64,000 bases of DNA from Henricia sp. BOLD:AAB3569 (lineage: Eukaryota; Echinodermata; Asteroidea; Spinulosida; Echinasteridae), in NCBI GenBank assembly GCA_037783545.1, contig JBBELK010000317.1:930001-994000 (forward strand). The letters run 5' to 3'. The notes below the pieces were generated by a model, which saw nothing but the letters and a program-made list of their open reading frames with translations, did no database searches and was not told the DNA's origin. Of the stretch, positions 22,701 to 33,400 are shown piece by piece. Each line of letters begins with the position of its first letter. Within the stretch, counting starts at the first letter, position 1. Made by a program: the position numbers and the translations under genes.

Positions 22701-25700
22701 TATTCTATACGGTCGATAGCACCATTCAGGTTTTCTTCCATCCCATGTTTGATAATTTTTAAACTGACTTATTTGTTTTTCTCTAGAAGTTTTTCCCCGA
22801 TAATTTATTCGAGCTTTGTTTCAAATTTTAGATGTGGACGATTGTGCGTTGACCGTTGAGCCTTGTTCTAACCACGGAAAGTGCAGAGATTTGATTAATG
22901 GGTTCTCTTGCAAGTGTGCAGAGGGATACACTGGTGATCGCTGCGAAAAAGGTGATTGTTCATCTTTTTGGAGTATTCATCAAAGCAAAATGGGGTTGAC
23001 GAAAATGCTGCTGTACTTTACAGCTCAACTATAGTAACGCAGCTGCCCTGGGAATCAACCAGAGGTCTCTACTTCGAATCCCGATGAGGACCATTCAGGT
23101 TTTCTAACATCCCACGTTTTGTAAACTGATCGTATGCGTCTTTTTGTTTTTCAGAAATTGATGGCTGCTCAAGTAATCCCTGCAAAAATGGAGGCGTCTG
23201 TGTGAAAGATGGAATCAGTTACCTGTGCGACTGTCTTTTGGGATACACGGGAGATAATTGCAAAATAGGTTCGAATCTTGTCCAGCATTAAATAAATTTC
23301 TAACGACGTTATATCGAGAACACCTGCATAAATTTGAGTGCATGTATAACCCTCACTATTTTGTCCCATCTTCATTGCATCTGATGAAGTACTTGTTGCT
23401 ACGAAAGCTCATGCACCATCTAGTTTTAGTTATATCTATAAAAAAAATGCACGACGCCCACATTGAATCTGAATGTCATTTATTCACAATGTGGTATTTA
23501 CGTTTCAACTTTCGGTATCATGTATACGACTGTGCATGGAATGTTGAGCCACAACGTATTCTAGTGGGACTCCAACATAATATACCATCTGCATATCATT
23601 GATGTTATTTCTATAAATTTAATGGGTTTAATGAACTCCAGTTCGCAGCCCGCAGGCTGAATTACATAAAGCTCTACAAGTTCGTTTCATGCGACTAAAC
23701 ATTGGGATACGGCACCATTGGCCTAAAGCCGGCCAGGGAATCCCCTTACTCTTCACGACATAGTGCTCTGGGATCGTTTAAGTGCGTTACACAGCACATG
23801 GACTAACGGCTTTACATCCGTTCTGAAGGATGGAGCAGGACTTAGTGTGTTTAAGTGTCTTGCTCAAAGGAAAACCTGATACAAAAATACTATGTCTTAT
23901 GGCTCAACTGGTGTTTTGTTATGTCGATGACGTCATCAATGCTGATATCCACAGCCATGTGACATAAGGGCGAGTTCTGTCAAACGTTGGTTGCCCAATT
24001 TGTTTCTTCAGAAAATGAACCCCCCCCCCCCCCCCCCCGCCCCCCTCCCTCCACCCCCCACGGGTGCGCCACTTGCTCTTGCACGTTTCTGTAAAATATC
24101 TTTAGAGAGAAAATTTGGGTCCGATTTTAAAATCATCAAATAAATTTCACGCGCATATAAATTACGAATGGAATTTATTCGAGCTTTGTTTAAAATTATA
24201 GATGAGGACGATTGTGCGTTGACAAATGCTGCTGTTTTTTTAAAGAAATACAATTGTTTAAAAAAATAGCGCCCTCTTCTTTTATTCCGCCATACTTTTA
24301 AAAGGCTAATGGGTATTTCCCAAAATTAGGGGTCCAAAACTTTGGTGTCCCAGTTATGTAGGACACCCTGTGCATCAAAAAATGCCATTCATGATCACAC
24401 ATTCTCAGTAATAGACTGTGGCCTGTGATTACAGGTACAGCACCAATTTTTTGAATATTTTGTTTTGTGATTAGTGAAAAATATTTGAAACAAAAGACCA
24501 TAAAGGCTCATAATTTGTTCCATTATATTGAATAGGAATTTGGTGTCCCGGTTACCTACGCCAATGAAAATTAGCTGTATAATGACTTTGCATTTACCTT
24601 GGTGTCTTATCCACACACAAACATTAAATTTAAGTGGCGTTCATGGAAATAAAAAAACATTATATTAGAAAACCACTCTTAATCACTAAACACACTTGAA
24701 AATCTGTAAAAGCATGTCACACTTTTGGACCCCTAATTTTGGGAATTACCCTAATGCCAGACCGTTCCGGTCCGTTCTCGCTCAGCTTGTTATCCGAACC
24801 TTTCTTCAATTAAAGCACAATGAAAATACTTGAATAGACCCCGGTTTATTAATGTTTTCTTGCAGCTATGAGCGATTGCTCATCCAGCAGTGAGTTTTGC
24901 CTAAACGGAGGGAAATGTGTGAATTTAGAGGGCGTTTTCTCGTGCAAATGTCTGGATGGGTACTCCGGCGTGAGATGCGAAACAAGTAAGAGTAACACCT
25001 TTAAACTAGATTGCATTAAATTGCATAAATTTTACAAACTTTCCACTCCTTTACTTTGTGATTCTACTTTATATAAATGTTTATATATTAGTCATCATGT
25101 GTATTGTTTTGTGGGTCTTCTGTGCAGTTAACATGTAAAATGTCAATGGAAATGGTTGTACACACAAAGAGAGACGGGCGCTGAAACATGTGTAACATTA
25201 ATGCTTGGAAGTCGTCAAATCAAAATTGTTTTTTGTTTGTTTAACTATATGTAACCCAGAGTTGAACGGATGTGCGTCACAGCGTGTGCCGTGTTTAAAT
25301 GGTGGGAAATGTTTCGACCAAATCGCCGGCTTTGCATGCAAATGCCCTGAAGGATTCGCTGGTGACCGGTGTGAAAAAAAGGTACGTTTTTAGGGGCGGA
25401 TCCAGGAATTTTTCCAGGAGGGGGTTTTGCCACCAGGGAGGGGTTTTGCCTATCAGATTTTTATGTCTGCTTGTTTCGGACAGGCGGACACGCAAAAAAT
25501 GCATTACATTATATTTTTTGGTGTCGGAGCAGGGGGGGGGGGGGGGGGGGGGGGGTGTTTTGACCCCCAAAACTCCCCCTCTGGATCCGCGCCTGGTTTT
25601 CACGAAGATGTATCATTTGACGTTTGGTTTTAACGTCCGAATACAACATCTGCAGTTACTTCACGAGTTGACAAGAAAATACGACTAAACGTGGTTATAG

Positions 25701-26150
25701 CAATGGTAACAAACACCACATGGTTTTTCCCATGTAAAATGGTACCTTTGTGGGAGAAATTACCAACTGAAGGTGCTTTAAAAAAACTGAAAACAGTTTT
25801 TACCATTCATTCAACACCAAAACCATGCATGGATGTTTCAGGTTTTCTTAAGTATTACTGCATCTATGTGGCTAACATTTCTTGGCACTTTTATTAGTCC
25901 TATACTTTAGTGTTATGATGTTGTTTCTGTTTTGAAAAAGCATCCCCAAACATGTAATATGTTGTTAAAGTTGAAAGATTAAAGTGATTTTGTTTTCTTT
26001 TTTACTAGCGTTCTAGTGTGATTTCACACCGGCTTTCCAGAATACTCGGCAACAAGTTAACGAAGACTGTACATCCATCGACCCTTTAATTGGTTCTACT
26101 GGTCTGATGTTCGCTTCACTCACATCTATACGGATACTGTGCAATAAATA
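16772..26150 (+). CDS. Gene 1: secreted EGF-repeat protein with decayed lectin tail
   Basis: Inferred exons: 16772-16811 ([13 protein letters not shown], signal peptide), 17955-17987 ([11 protein letters not shown]), 19502-19567 (short two-Cys exon [10 protein letters not shown]), and EGF exons 19936-20049, 20617-20736, 22062-22175, 22303-22422, 22832-22951, 23155-23268, 24866-24985 and 25260-25381. All but the last donor are phase 1, with GT-AG boundaries, and codons join sensibly across every junction. Each EGF unit has six Cys; several match the Asx-hydroxylation pattern CxDx4FxCxC. The last EGF exon has a phase-0 donor, or reads through to a stop at 25391. The lectin-domain exon at ~26041 is frameshifted and has lost its cysteines, so the gene is either EGF-only or a decaying copy. 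The first four exons are homologous to those of genes 2 and 3. It is probably an extracellular adhesion or recognition protein. Confidence 0.65.
16875..17400 (-). mobile_element. LINE (CR1/L2-like) 3' end with RT C-terminal region
   Basis: On the - strand, 17391-17005 encodes 128 residues with the standard C-terminal region of CR1/L2-type LINEs: [46 protein letters not shown], then [17 protein letters not shown] and [10 protein letters not shown]. The frame ends with a stop, then a short 3' UTR with GCGCTATATAAGCACC and an ATT-repeat tail (TTATTATTATTATAA), the usual end of such elements. The 5' part is missing. It sits in the first intron of gene 1. Confidence 0.9.
18290..18490 (+). repeat. 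Decayed D1-like repeat
   Basis: Contains the GTTGATATAGCAATGGTAAC run and, ~110 bp on, AAACCATGAGGCTGGAT, both resembling family D1, with unrelated sequence between them. Weak. Confidence 0.3.
18596..18967 (+). mobile_element. tRNA-derived SINE, family B
   Basis: The head GTACCGTGGCCGAGTGGTTA with B-box GGTTCGAATCC is tRNA-Leu/Ser-like. The body includes CCATCCTTCGGAAGGGATGT and GATCCCAGAGCATTC, and the tail is an AAT repeat. Other copies: 26909-27250 (-), 28775-29122 (+), 49211-49541 (+), and truncated (-) copies in gene 2 introns and at 23726-23880. Confidence 0.88.
20743..20890. mobile_element. Near-perfect fold-back MITE in a gene 1 intron
   Basis: ATGTTAAGGTTGTTTTTGCC and its exact complement bound a ~148 bp element. 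The arms are about 60 bp and almost perfectly complementary, with a ~30 bp loop around TTTCCCGAGACAC. It lies just after the donor of the second EGF exon. The near-identity of the arms suggests a recent insertion. Confidence 0.8.
20983..21535 (+). mobile_element. CACTGTAAAAA-ended non-autonomous DNA element, copy 1
   Basis: About 550 bp, almost identical in reverse orientation to 61512-62016. The ends are CACTGTAAAAAGTGACTCTA and the reverse complement of ACATTGTAAAAATTTCACTA, a short imperfect terminal inverted repeat. Internally there are repeated TCACCTCATGTTGAGG units. No ORF. Confidence 0.75.
21704..21812. mobile_element. Fold-back MITE with CAGTGGCGGATC ends
   Basis: The arms CAGTGGCGGATCAAGCCTCA and TGAGGCTGGATCCGCCACTG are complementary apart from one position, and continue through AAAATACAGGAATACAAT. 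Ends of this type are common in hAT-like MITEs. Related ends bound the elements at about 25394-25605 and 31405-31545. Confidence 0.75.
21908..21988 (+). other. Degenerate tRNA-like sequence
   Basis: CCTCGTAGCTCAGCTGCAT, then GGTAGAGTA, then GGTTCGAATCCCGAC-AGGA resembles a tRNA with D-arm and T-arm. The acceptor stem pairs at only about five of seven positions and the anticodon arm is poor. Related decayed pieces lie at about 22515-22570 and 23015-23095. It is probably a SINE head or tRNA pseudogene. Confidence 0.4.
22566..22714. mobile_element. MITE with AATAGCTGCCATCTTGTG ends, copy 1
   Basis: The left end ATCGAATAGCTGCCATCTTG and the right end ACAAAATGGCGGCTATTCTA are near complements. 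A relative at 63607-63766 has the same arms with more changes. It sits in a gene 1 intron. Confidence 0.65.
23505..23545 (+). pseudogene. Remnant EGF exon start in gene 1
   Basis: TATACGACTGTGCATGGAATGTTGAGCC resembles the first 30 bases of the neighbouring EGF exons (ATGTGGACGATTGTGCGTTG, then ACCGTTGAGCC at 22832), but no acceptor, later cysteines or donor remain. It is a decayed exon between two live ones. Confidence 0.45.
23726..23880 (-). mobile_element. Truncated SINE, family B
   Basis: The reverse complement carries the body blocks CTTTACATCC-GGAT, GTGCGTTAC and GATC-CAGAGCA-T of family B. The tRNA-like head is missing. Confidence 0.55.
23885..24005 (+). repeat. Dispersed repeat with TGACGTCA, copy 1
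   Basis: The run ATGTCGATGACGTCATCAAT, followed by GCTGATATC and later GTCAAACGTTGGTTGCCCA, matches 60148-60240 in reverse orientation. No coding capacity. Confidence 0.5.
24017..24060. repeat. Poly(C) tract
   Basis: A run of about 20 C followed by C-rich sequence inside a repeat whose right end reads GGGTGCGCCACTTG. Similar homopolymers occur at 25530-25556, 42179-42200, 43738-43757 and 60304-60342. Confidence 0.8.
24200..24232 (+). pseudogene. Truncated EGF exon in gene 1
   Basis: An intron end (TTTAAAATTATAG) is followed by ATGAGGACGATTGTGCGTTG, the exact start of an EGF exon, but homology stops after GACA. The remaining cysteines are gone, and unrelated DNA and a MITE follow. It is an exon cut by a rearrangement. 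Confidence 0.6.
24311..24751. mobile_element. MITE with GGTAATTCCC-type ends, second copy
   Basis: Inverted relative to 10515-10962, with ends GGGTATTTCCCAAAATTAGG and CCTAATTTTGGGAATTACCC. TAAT flanks both ends (24307-24310 and 24752-24755), a possible target duplication. It separates the truncated EGF exon from the next intact one. Confidence 0.8.
25394..25610. mobile_element. MITE-like element with GGCGGATCCAGG end and poly(G) tract
   Basis: Begins GGGGCGGATCCAGGAATTTT right after the last gene 1 EGF exon and ends CTCTGGATCCGCGCCTGG. An internal G run of about 26 lies at 25530-25556. A similar element without the long tract is at 31405-31545. Confidence 0.55.
25668..25885 (+). repeat. Dispersed repeat family D1, copy
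   Basis: Full-length-like copy: GTTATAGCAATGGTAACAAA, GTGGGAGAAATTACCAACTG, AAACCATGCATGGATG and GCATCTATGTGGCTAA in the same order as at 1672-1865 and 58385-58625. Confidence 0.6.
26041..26150 (+). pseudogene. Decayed last exon of a C-type lectin-like domain (gene 1)
   Basis: It aligns to the lectin end at 44802-44912 (NEDCVHINPWFYG, then YWSDVRCSNIYGYVCKK). Here the frame shifts after [14 protein letters not shown] is missing, and the conserved Cys after DVR is Phe; the last Cys codon is also lost. The following 3' UTR (26410-26570, CTGAAATAAAACG poly(A)-like signal at about 26545) is still recognisably homologous to 44935-45085. Confidence 0.65.
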
Positions 26151-26157
26151 TGGACAT

Positions 26158-26408
26158 TAAAGGGACATACCGGCTTTGTTGGGCTATTTTGGGATCGAAG
26201 AAGACCCATACATTATTCTGAAAGTCTTTCCGAAATAGACTGAAGAGAACCTGGAAAGAAACTACAAAATTTGGCCGTTTTTAGCATTTTTCAAAAAATT
26301 AAGGTCACGTGATTTATCGAAACCAGATTCACAATGACCATCGATAAATGATTGTCAAGGATGCTAGATTGCTACATTATGTAAACAGTAAGCCGGTGTG
26401 TCCCTTTA
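26158..26408. mobile_element. MITE with TAAAGGGACA terminal inverted repeats
   Basis: TAAAGGGACATACCGGCTT at the left and AAGCCGGTGTGTCCCTTTA at the right are inverted repeats. The interior includes GGCCGTTTTTAGCATTTTTC. Partial copies are at 9857-9930 and 11100-11315. It inserted in the 3' end of gene 1. Confidence 0.8.
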
Positions 26409-26589
26409 GGTTTGCGTTCCTAATGTTGTTCACTTCGGTTATCTCTTCATGGTAAAATTGCTACCACTAGTGCACAATTAGTTAAAACCTAGATATTTAC
26501 GGGGATTTTCTTGTTGTTTCAAGAGCAAATATAACAATGTCTGAAATAAAACGATTTTTGAAACAGTGCAAATTGCTTCATTTGCTTTT

Positions 26590-26905
26590 ATTTTTGTTGT
26601 AGGCCTAATATGAAGAACAAAAACAGAGGAGAGTCGCTTTTTAAAAAAAATAAAGCAAAATTATATTGCTTTTCGTTTTTAACATGAAAAGCGAAATGAG
26701 CTTGCGTTTTTTCAGTTGTTGTTTTTAAAAAGTATAAACAAAATGTTGATTTCGAAAAAATATATAATAATTGAATTTGGTTGTTCATTACTCCGTTTTC
26801 AATATGAAAAAATAACGTTCTCCTTTTTTTTGTTTTTATAACGAAAAACGAAGTTACCAGTTTTTTGTTTTAAAAACGAAAAACGGCTTAATATCACAAA
26901 ACAGC
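26590..26905. repeat. AT-rich array of alternating GAAAA / TTTTC motifs
   Basis: Repeated short, partly palindromic motifs such as TTCGTTTTTAACATGAAAAG and AAAAACGAAAAACGG. A longer array of the same type (45095-45790) lies at the same place relative to the lectin 3' UTR downstream of gene 2, so it was part of the duplicated unit. Confidence 0.6.
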
Positions 26906-26908
26906 TTA

Positions 26909-27250
26909 ATATTATTATTATTATTTCTTTCTGGTATTCATACCAAGGATTTCTCAATAGTGCTCGTTGCACTGTCACTCGCAAGCGTGAAGAAACCCAT
27001 GAAGAATTAGAATTATAAATTACCAGGGACACCGGGGAATATCCCCTTGCTCTTTACGAAAGAATGCTCTGGGATCTTTAGAGTGCGTTACCATTACCTA
27101 ACACACTGGACCAACGGCTTTTCATCCCTTCCGAAGGATGGAGCAAGTGTGGTCGAGTGCTTTGCCCAAGGGCACATATACCGCAGCCGCAACCCCAGGT
27201 TTTCACCCATGATTGCGAGTCGATGACCCAAACCACTCGGCCACGGTACC
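26909..27250 (-). mobile_element. tRNA-derived SINE, family B (inverted)
   Basis: ATT-repeat tail at the left, body with GAATGCTCTGGGATCTTTAG, and the tRNA-like head ending GGCCACGGTACC at the right. It lies just upstream of the gene 2 promoter. Confidence 0.88.
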
Positions 27251-27295
27251 CTATAAAGTGCAAGCAAATAGTAATTGTTGTACGCCGCTGGTCTA

Positions 27296-27457
27296 AAAGG
27301 TGGAAAGCTTATTATCATCGCTAATTAATACTAAACAATTTTTACAAATGAGCTCTTGCACACGGCACAGCCACGTGTAGGTACACTCAGCGGCTCGAGA
27401 TATTTAAGTAGGTATAAAATGGACTTCACAGCAATTGCCTAAAGGAACACCGGGACA
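27296..27457 (+). promoter_or_regulatory. Promoter of gene 2
   Basis: Conserved with 46299-46475 before gene 3: shared runs include AAAGCTTATTATCATCGCTA, ATGAGCTCTTGCACACGGCA and AGATATTTAAG. A TATA box (TATAAAA, 27412-27418) lies about 40 bp before the ATG. The alignment breaks outside this block, which suggests functional constraint. Confidence 0.65.
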
Positions 27458-30400
27458 ATGGACAAGTCGCAAGCATGGATACCACTCACGATTCTGTTTT
27501 TTATTGGTGAGTATCTTATCGTCTGCTAGAACGCGTTTAGTAAAATCGCTTTGATGTGACAAAACCGTGGTGTAGTTTGTGGCTTCATATTATATACACA
27601 TGTTGATTTCAATGTATACTTTTGTATTTTTAAATTTCTTTGTAACTTGTGTATCCCGGCCAAAATTACCAAAATTACCAATACTGATAACTGGCGATAA
27701 AATTATTATAACCTTTTTTTCGGAGACCCTAAGTTAAACTACACGATAACAGGCGTAGGCCAATGCTATTGCCATTATGACGCGTGCCTTTACCCTTCTG
27801 TGTGCACTCAACAAAGCGTTTTACAGAAGAGACAGCTATAAATATGGGCAAAAAGTTATCGGCCTTTTCTTTCAGTAATAAAAGTGACATTTTAAGGGCC
27901 TTCTGAAGATAATTTCAAACAATCAAAGAAGATTTAAAATCTTCTGTGATTGTTAAAAATCTGTGAATTTGAAATTTGTTTTTCTCCATGATCTTGCAGG
28001 GTTGTCTGCATTTGGAGAAATAGCATCAGGTAGGATGTTGTTCGTCTTTTCGAACAAATTTCAAATTACTTAAAGAAGCGTGTTCAGATTTATTTTCAGA
28101 AAATTGATTTCTGACCTTATACAATAAAAAAAATGGCCCATCTCCCCAAAATACATCCGTGGGAAGAAAACAGGACATTTGCAATCTCTAATTTGGATGT
28201 GGTAGCAAAAAGGTTGGTGTAATCACTGCACTCCGTGCTTTGTGGAACCAGATAAAATAGAATACAAAACATTTGTTGGGGTGTTTTAAATCTCAGCACT
28301 CATGGGAAGAATGGGGGCGTTAAAATGTAATCGAGGTCCAATTTCATAAAGCCCATTTAGAAACATTCCCAAATAAACATTCTCAACTCATGCTTTTAAA
28401 TCCACTTAAGAATGTTTTTAACTTTTATGAAATAGGACCCAGGTCACACTCCTTTAAATGATTAAAACAAATTGTTTGTCACTTATCGTAGCAAGGTAAC
28501 AGAATGTATTAACGAAACTTTACTTTCTGATTTTAAGTGATGGGAAAGCCAAAATGCGGGAAGGACGAAGCATGCATTGATGTGAATTGGGAAATTCCAG
28601 GTATGTTTTCCGTTCATAATTATTTGCATGTATCTACCAAGCCGTGCACTAACAAGAACATTAACATTTTAAAGCATTCTTTGTGTACCTTGAACACCGC
28701 TAAAGTTTGGTATAATCATCTGTTGATGAATTGTTAATGCTCATGTTAAATTGTCCAATGCTCCGACATACCGTGGTACCGTGGCCGAGTGGTTTGGGTC
28801 ATTGACTCGCAATCATTCGAACTTCCCCCGGAGGTTCGAACTTCCCCCGGCTGTGGTACCTGTGCCCTTGAGCAAGGCATGCACTCAACCACACTTGCTG
28901 CATCCTTCGGAAGGGATGTAAAGCCATTAGTCCAGTGTGTTAGGTAACGGTAACGCACTCTAAAGATCCCAGAGCATTCTTTCGTAAAGAGCAAGGGGAT
29001 TCCCCGGTGTCTCTGGCCATTTCTAATTTCTAATTATTCATAGTTTCCTTATGCTTGCGAGTGACAGTGCAATGGGCACTTTAGAGGAATCCTTGGTATG
29101 AATACCAGAAAGAATTAACAATACACATGTTTTACTTCCAATTGCTATCTTGAATTGCTTTCATCGTAGTACATGTAGAGTCTGTTACATGTTACACTAT
29201 ACGCACTGTGCAGTACGACACCATTGAAATTAAACAACCAAACATGGGATGCTCAATTGATAATGCCTGTATGTACCACACAGTTTACAATCAAACATTA
29301 TTACTTCTGATGATATTCTCTACCTGCGTAGCAGACAGCTATACGTCCCCTAATGGCGCATTGTTGTCACATTTGTGCTGGAGCTCCTTCCTGTCATCTA
29401 TCTTTATTAGATAGAGTGCAGAAGCATATTGTTAATCTTGTTGATGGAGAGTTTGGATCTTTGTTGCAACTTCGTTCTCACCGTAGGTCTGCAGCCAGTC
29501 TATGTCTTTTTGACAGATATTTTCATGGTAAATGTGCCACCAATCTGATAGGAGGAACCATGCAGATCGGACAGAGTGTTTGAGCGTGAGACCAGGCTTT
29601 CTGCTTGTTCCCACCCATACACCCTAGCTTTGCCGAGATGTAGAACAAAGAGTCATTCCACACTGTACGAATATTGGGCAAATGAATCGTTGGGTAAACA
29701 GAATTCTGCATTTGTTGCTCGTACTTTTTCTAGTTGTTGGATATTGAGTAAATACAAATTGATGGTCATGTTTGGAGTCATGGAGTTTGGGCATATATTA
29801 ATCAAGAAATGGGTGCAAATTGGTCTAGGTAAATGTTGACCATGCGCTGGGGAATAATAGGGCGACTTGCCCAACATTGGGTAGATTAGCTTGGAGATGT
29901 TTGGAAAGTTGGTTAAACCGAGCTAAGTTTGCGAATTTATTGGTGAATTCCTTTCACCCAGTTGTTGAGATACCGTTTTATTGGCCAGGTACTTGGTAAA
30001 TTGTTGTACCCATCAAGTGTGTTTTGCATGTTAACCAACTATTGGTTGAGCTGAGTATTTGCTCAACGTTGGGCAAGATGTTAGGCAAATATTTTTTTAC
30101 AGTGCAATAGCTTTTTTTGTCATCGTACTGCGTCTCTTTGGAACTCCTTTGCCTGATGCATGTTTCTCTCCATCCTACAATCTTGATTATTTCAAGAGTA
30201 ATATTAATTTCTACCTTCAATCTTCTTGAGTTATTTTCCTCTTTAGATTTATTCTTGTAGCCCCTTGCCCAAAGTAGCTTTAGCCTTGTTTGGGGCGAAC
30301 TTGCATATAGACAAAAATGCGTTCGTCGTCGGGCACTCTCTGTTCTCTGTCAGCTATTCTAATGAATGACAGTTTATTGTCTGTGATCCAGATTTTGACG

Positions 30401-33400
30401 TCTGTTCTTCAAACCCTTGTCAAAACAACGGGGAATGCGTGGATCTGTTCATCGAGTACGGATGCAACTGCCAACCCGGATTCACTGGAGTCAACTGCGA
30501 GAAAAGTATGCATAACAGTCATGTTTTACTGCATGTTTTAGTAATATTGTACATGCATTGGTTTTTAAAAAAAATTAAAAGAACCATAAAACATAATGTA
30601 ATGGCTAGATAAACCTGCCATAATATATTATTACAAATATTATACATAGGAAAAGTAAGGATTTATCGAATTGCTAATTGTTAATATAAACAGTGAAAAT
30701 GACTTCCATTTCATAAAGCAATGAAAATTTCCCTCAAAAGTTGTACACTGAATAATTATGTGAACATGGAAAACGTGATAAATGTTCAAGCAAACTTTGC
30801 TGGTTTAGGCAATAAATATAGAAAACAATTTAAAACTTTGCAATTCTTATATTAATTATACTTGTTACTGTACTTTTTGTACGTTAATATCCGGATAATA
30901 TAATAACCATCAGTCTTACCAAAATCAATACGACTAATTAGTATTCATAGACAGCTCTCACACGCGGTTTTGTTATTTTTATTAGAGAGAATGAAAAAGA
31001 CATGAAAGAGAAACGAGTTAAGCCGGAAGGTATATCATTAAATGGCGCGTGCCATTGACTGTAAATTGTCAAATATTCTGTAGTTATTAATGCACAAACG
31101 TTTCAGTCCGATTTTATATGAAATTTAATATCGTTAAATTGCAAGTTGATAGTTATGTTGCCGACATGCACGTACTTTTCTTTTCTTGCTCCCTCTCTCT
31201 CTTTTGTTCCAAATGTAATACGTCAGAAGAGGGAGTTTCAAAGTGTTCATTGGTAACCGGTCCGTGTTTGAATGGTGGACAATGTGTGGACACGGCTGGT
31301 AGTTTCTCATGCACATGCGCAGACGGATTCTCTGGAGAGACGTGCGAAAAGGGTAAGGCCCTGGACCAAAACCCTTCGGTTGTACCATGACACCACACGA
31401 TATCATGGCGCGCCCAGGATTTATCGTTGGAGGGGGCTGCCTGACACAACTTGTCCCACGATGCCTACTTATAGGGGAGGGGAGCTCAAGCCGCTCGAAC
31501 GCTCCTCCGCACCGGCCCCCCTCCCCTTGGGTGCGCCACTGTACGATATATTCCCGATTGAAAATGACCCCAAAAGACACGATACTGTTATAATATACAA
31601 TTGTAGTTTGCCATGCACTTCAGCCATTTGTGTAGGATTTGAGAACGATGAGATTGTCATTATATGGTGATTGGGACTTTGTTCATACAAGAATAAGTGG
31701 CTTGTCAGTTAGTACAAATTATCCCACGGAGCAACCATGCTCAACTATCAAAATAATGATACTAATAGTTACCCAGTCCAAAAAAAGGTATCCGATTTCT
31801 ACTCGAATGGATCTTTAACACGTTTCATTGGGTCACTCAGGAGCTTGATTTGGCGATTTTAACTAGAGCTAGACTTTCAATACATGTAGAATATAAAAAC
31901 ATTTATTTAGATTTTACTTTTTATTTGTTCGTTTTTAGAGATAAACGAATGCAAATTGGTTACCAACCCATGTTCCAACCACGGCGAATGCACAAATCTG
32001 GTCAACGGGTTTTCCTGCAAGTGCGCGGTGGGATACACTGGTCAAAGATGTGAAACGGGTACGTTTTCTTGTATAAAGTTTTATATTGTCCCTGTAAGTA
32101 TGTGGACTAAGGTGTGATGACGTCATGTCCATGTTTTAGAGAGAACGCCAAAGCCACAGTCGTCGTGTCCTCGAATAATTCCGGTAGTGTGGACAAGAGA
32201 GAGGACATGACGCTTGCGCAAAGCTTCAACATGACGTCATCAGGACAACAGAGAACAGCGGACACCAGACCTCCAAAATTTCAATATTTAATTAAGATTG
32301 ATTTTACTTTTTATTTATTAATTGTTAGAGATAAACGAATGCGAATTGACTGCCACCCCGTGTTCTAACCACGGCGAATGCACAGATTTGGTCAACGGAT
32401 TTTCTTGCAACTGCGCGGAAGGATACACAGGGCATCGATGTGAAACAGGTATGTGTTCTTTGAAAATCAAAAGAACAACGTCGAACTTTGTGCAGACGTT
32501 TTGATGGATTTTAACATGTTCTTTTAATATGTTTTTTAAAGATATAAACGAATGCGAATTGACTGCCAACCCATGTTCCAACCACGGCGAATGCTCAGAT
32601 TTGGTCAACGGGTTTTCTTGCAAGTGCGCGGAGGGATACACTGGCGAACAATGTCAGACCGGTATGTGTTACTCTTTTATTTTGTGGGCTTCAATTCGCA
32701 GCCCGTAGGCCGAATTGCCTGAAGCCACAGTCAATCCCTCTTCACGAAAGGATGCTCTGGGATCTTTTAAGTGCGTTACACAACACTCTGGACCAACGGC
32801 TTTTTATCCCTTCCAAAATATGGAGCAATTGTGGTTAATTGCCTTGCTCAAGGACACATGTATCACGTCCGGTATCGAACCCGCAACACCAAGTTGCGAG
32901 TCAATGACCTAAACCACTCATTTTTTAAGATGGATAAACCTTTATTTATTCGTTTTTAGATATAAACGAATGCGAATTGACTGCCAACCCGTGTTCCAAC
33001 CACGGCGAATGTACAGATTTGGTCGACGGCTTTTCTTGCAAGTGCGCGGAGGGATACAATGGACAACGATGTGAAACAGGTATGTGTTCTTATTCGCTGA
33101 CAGAGTCGTGACGACACATTGCGGGCACTGGACCGTAACTATGGTTACTGGTTCACGCTCACGTTTTACATCCATTGTGTTTGCGCACAGTGTGTTTTAC
33201 TATTGGTCTTTTAGAAGAAAATATTTAAAAATAAGGACGATAATGTCTTGCAATGGTTTCCTGGTACCTACTCTCATAGCGATACGCTACCATACCGCTT
33301 TATTTTGTGATGTTTGTAACAGAAAAACTCAACAGAAAATTTTCCGCGTGTGGCTCCTGTGCAAAACGAATGGAGAAACGCGTTGTCCTGCAAGTAGCGT

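Noticed and set aside
29208..29583. Host gene suggested by an ORF with [16 protein letters not shown]
   Set aside because: The sequence fits the C-terminal part of LINE reverse transcriptases, with frameshifts and a nested insertion.
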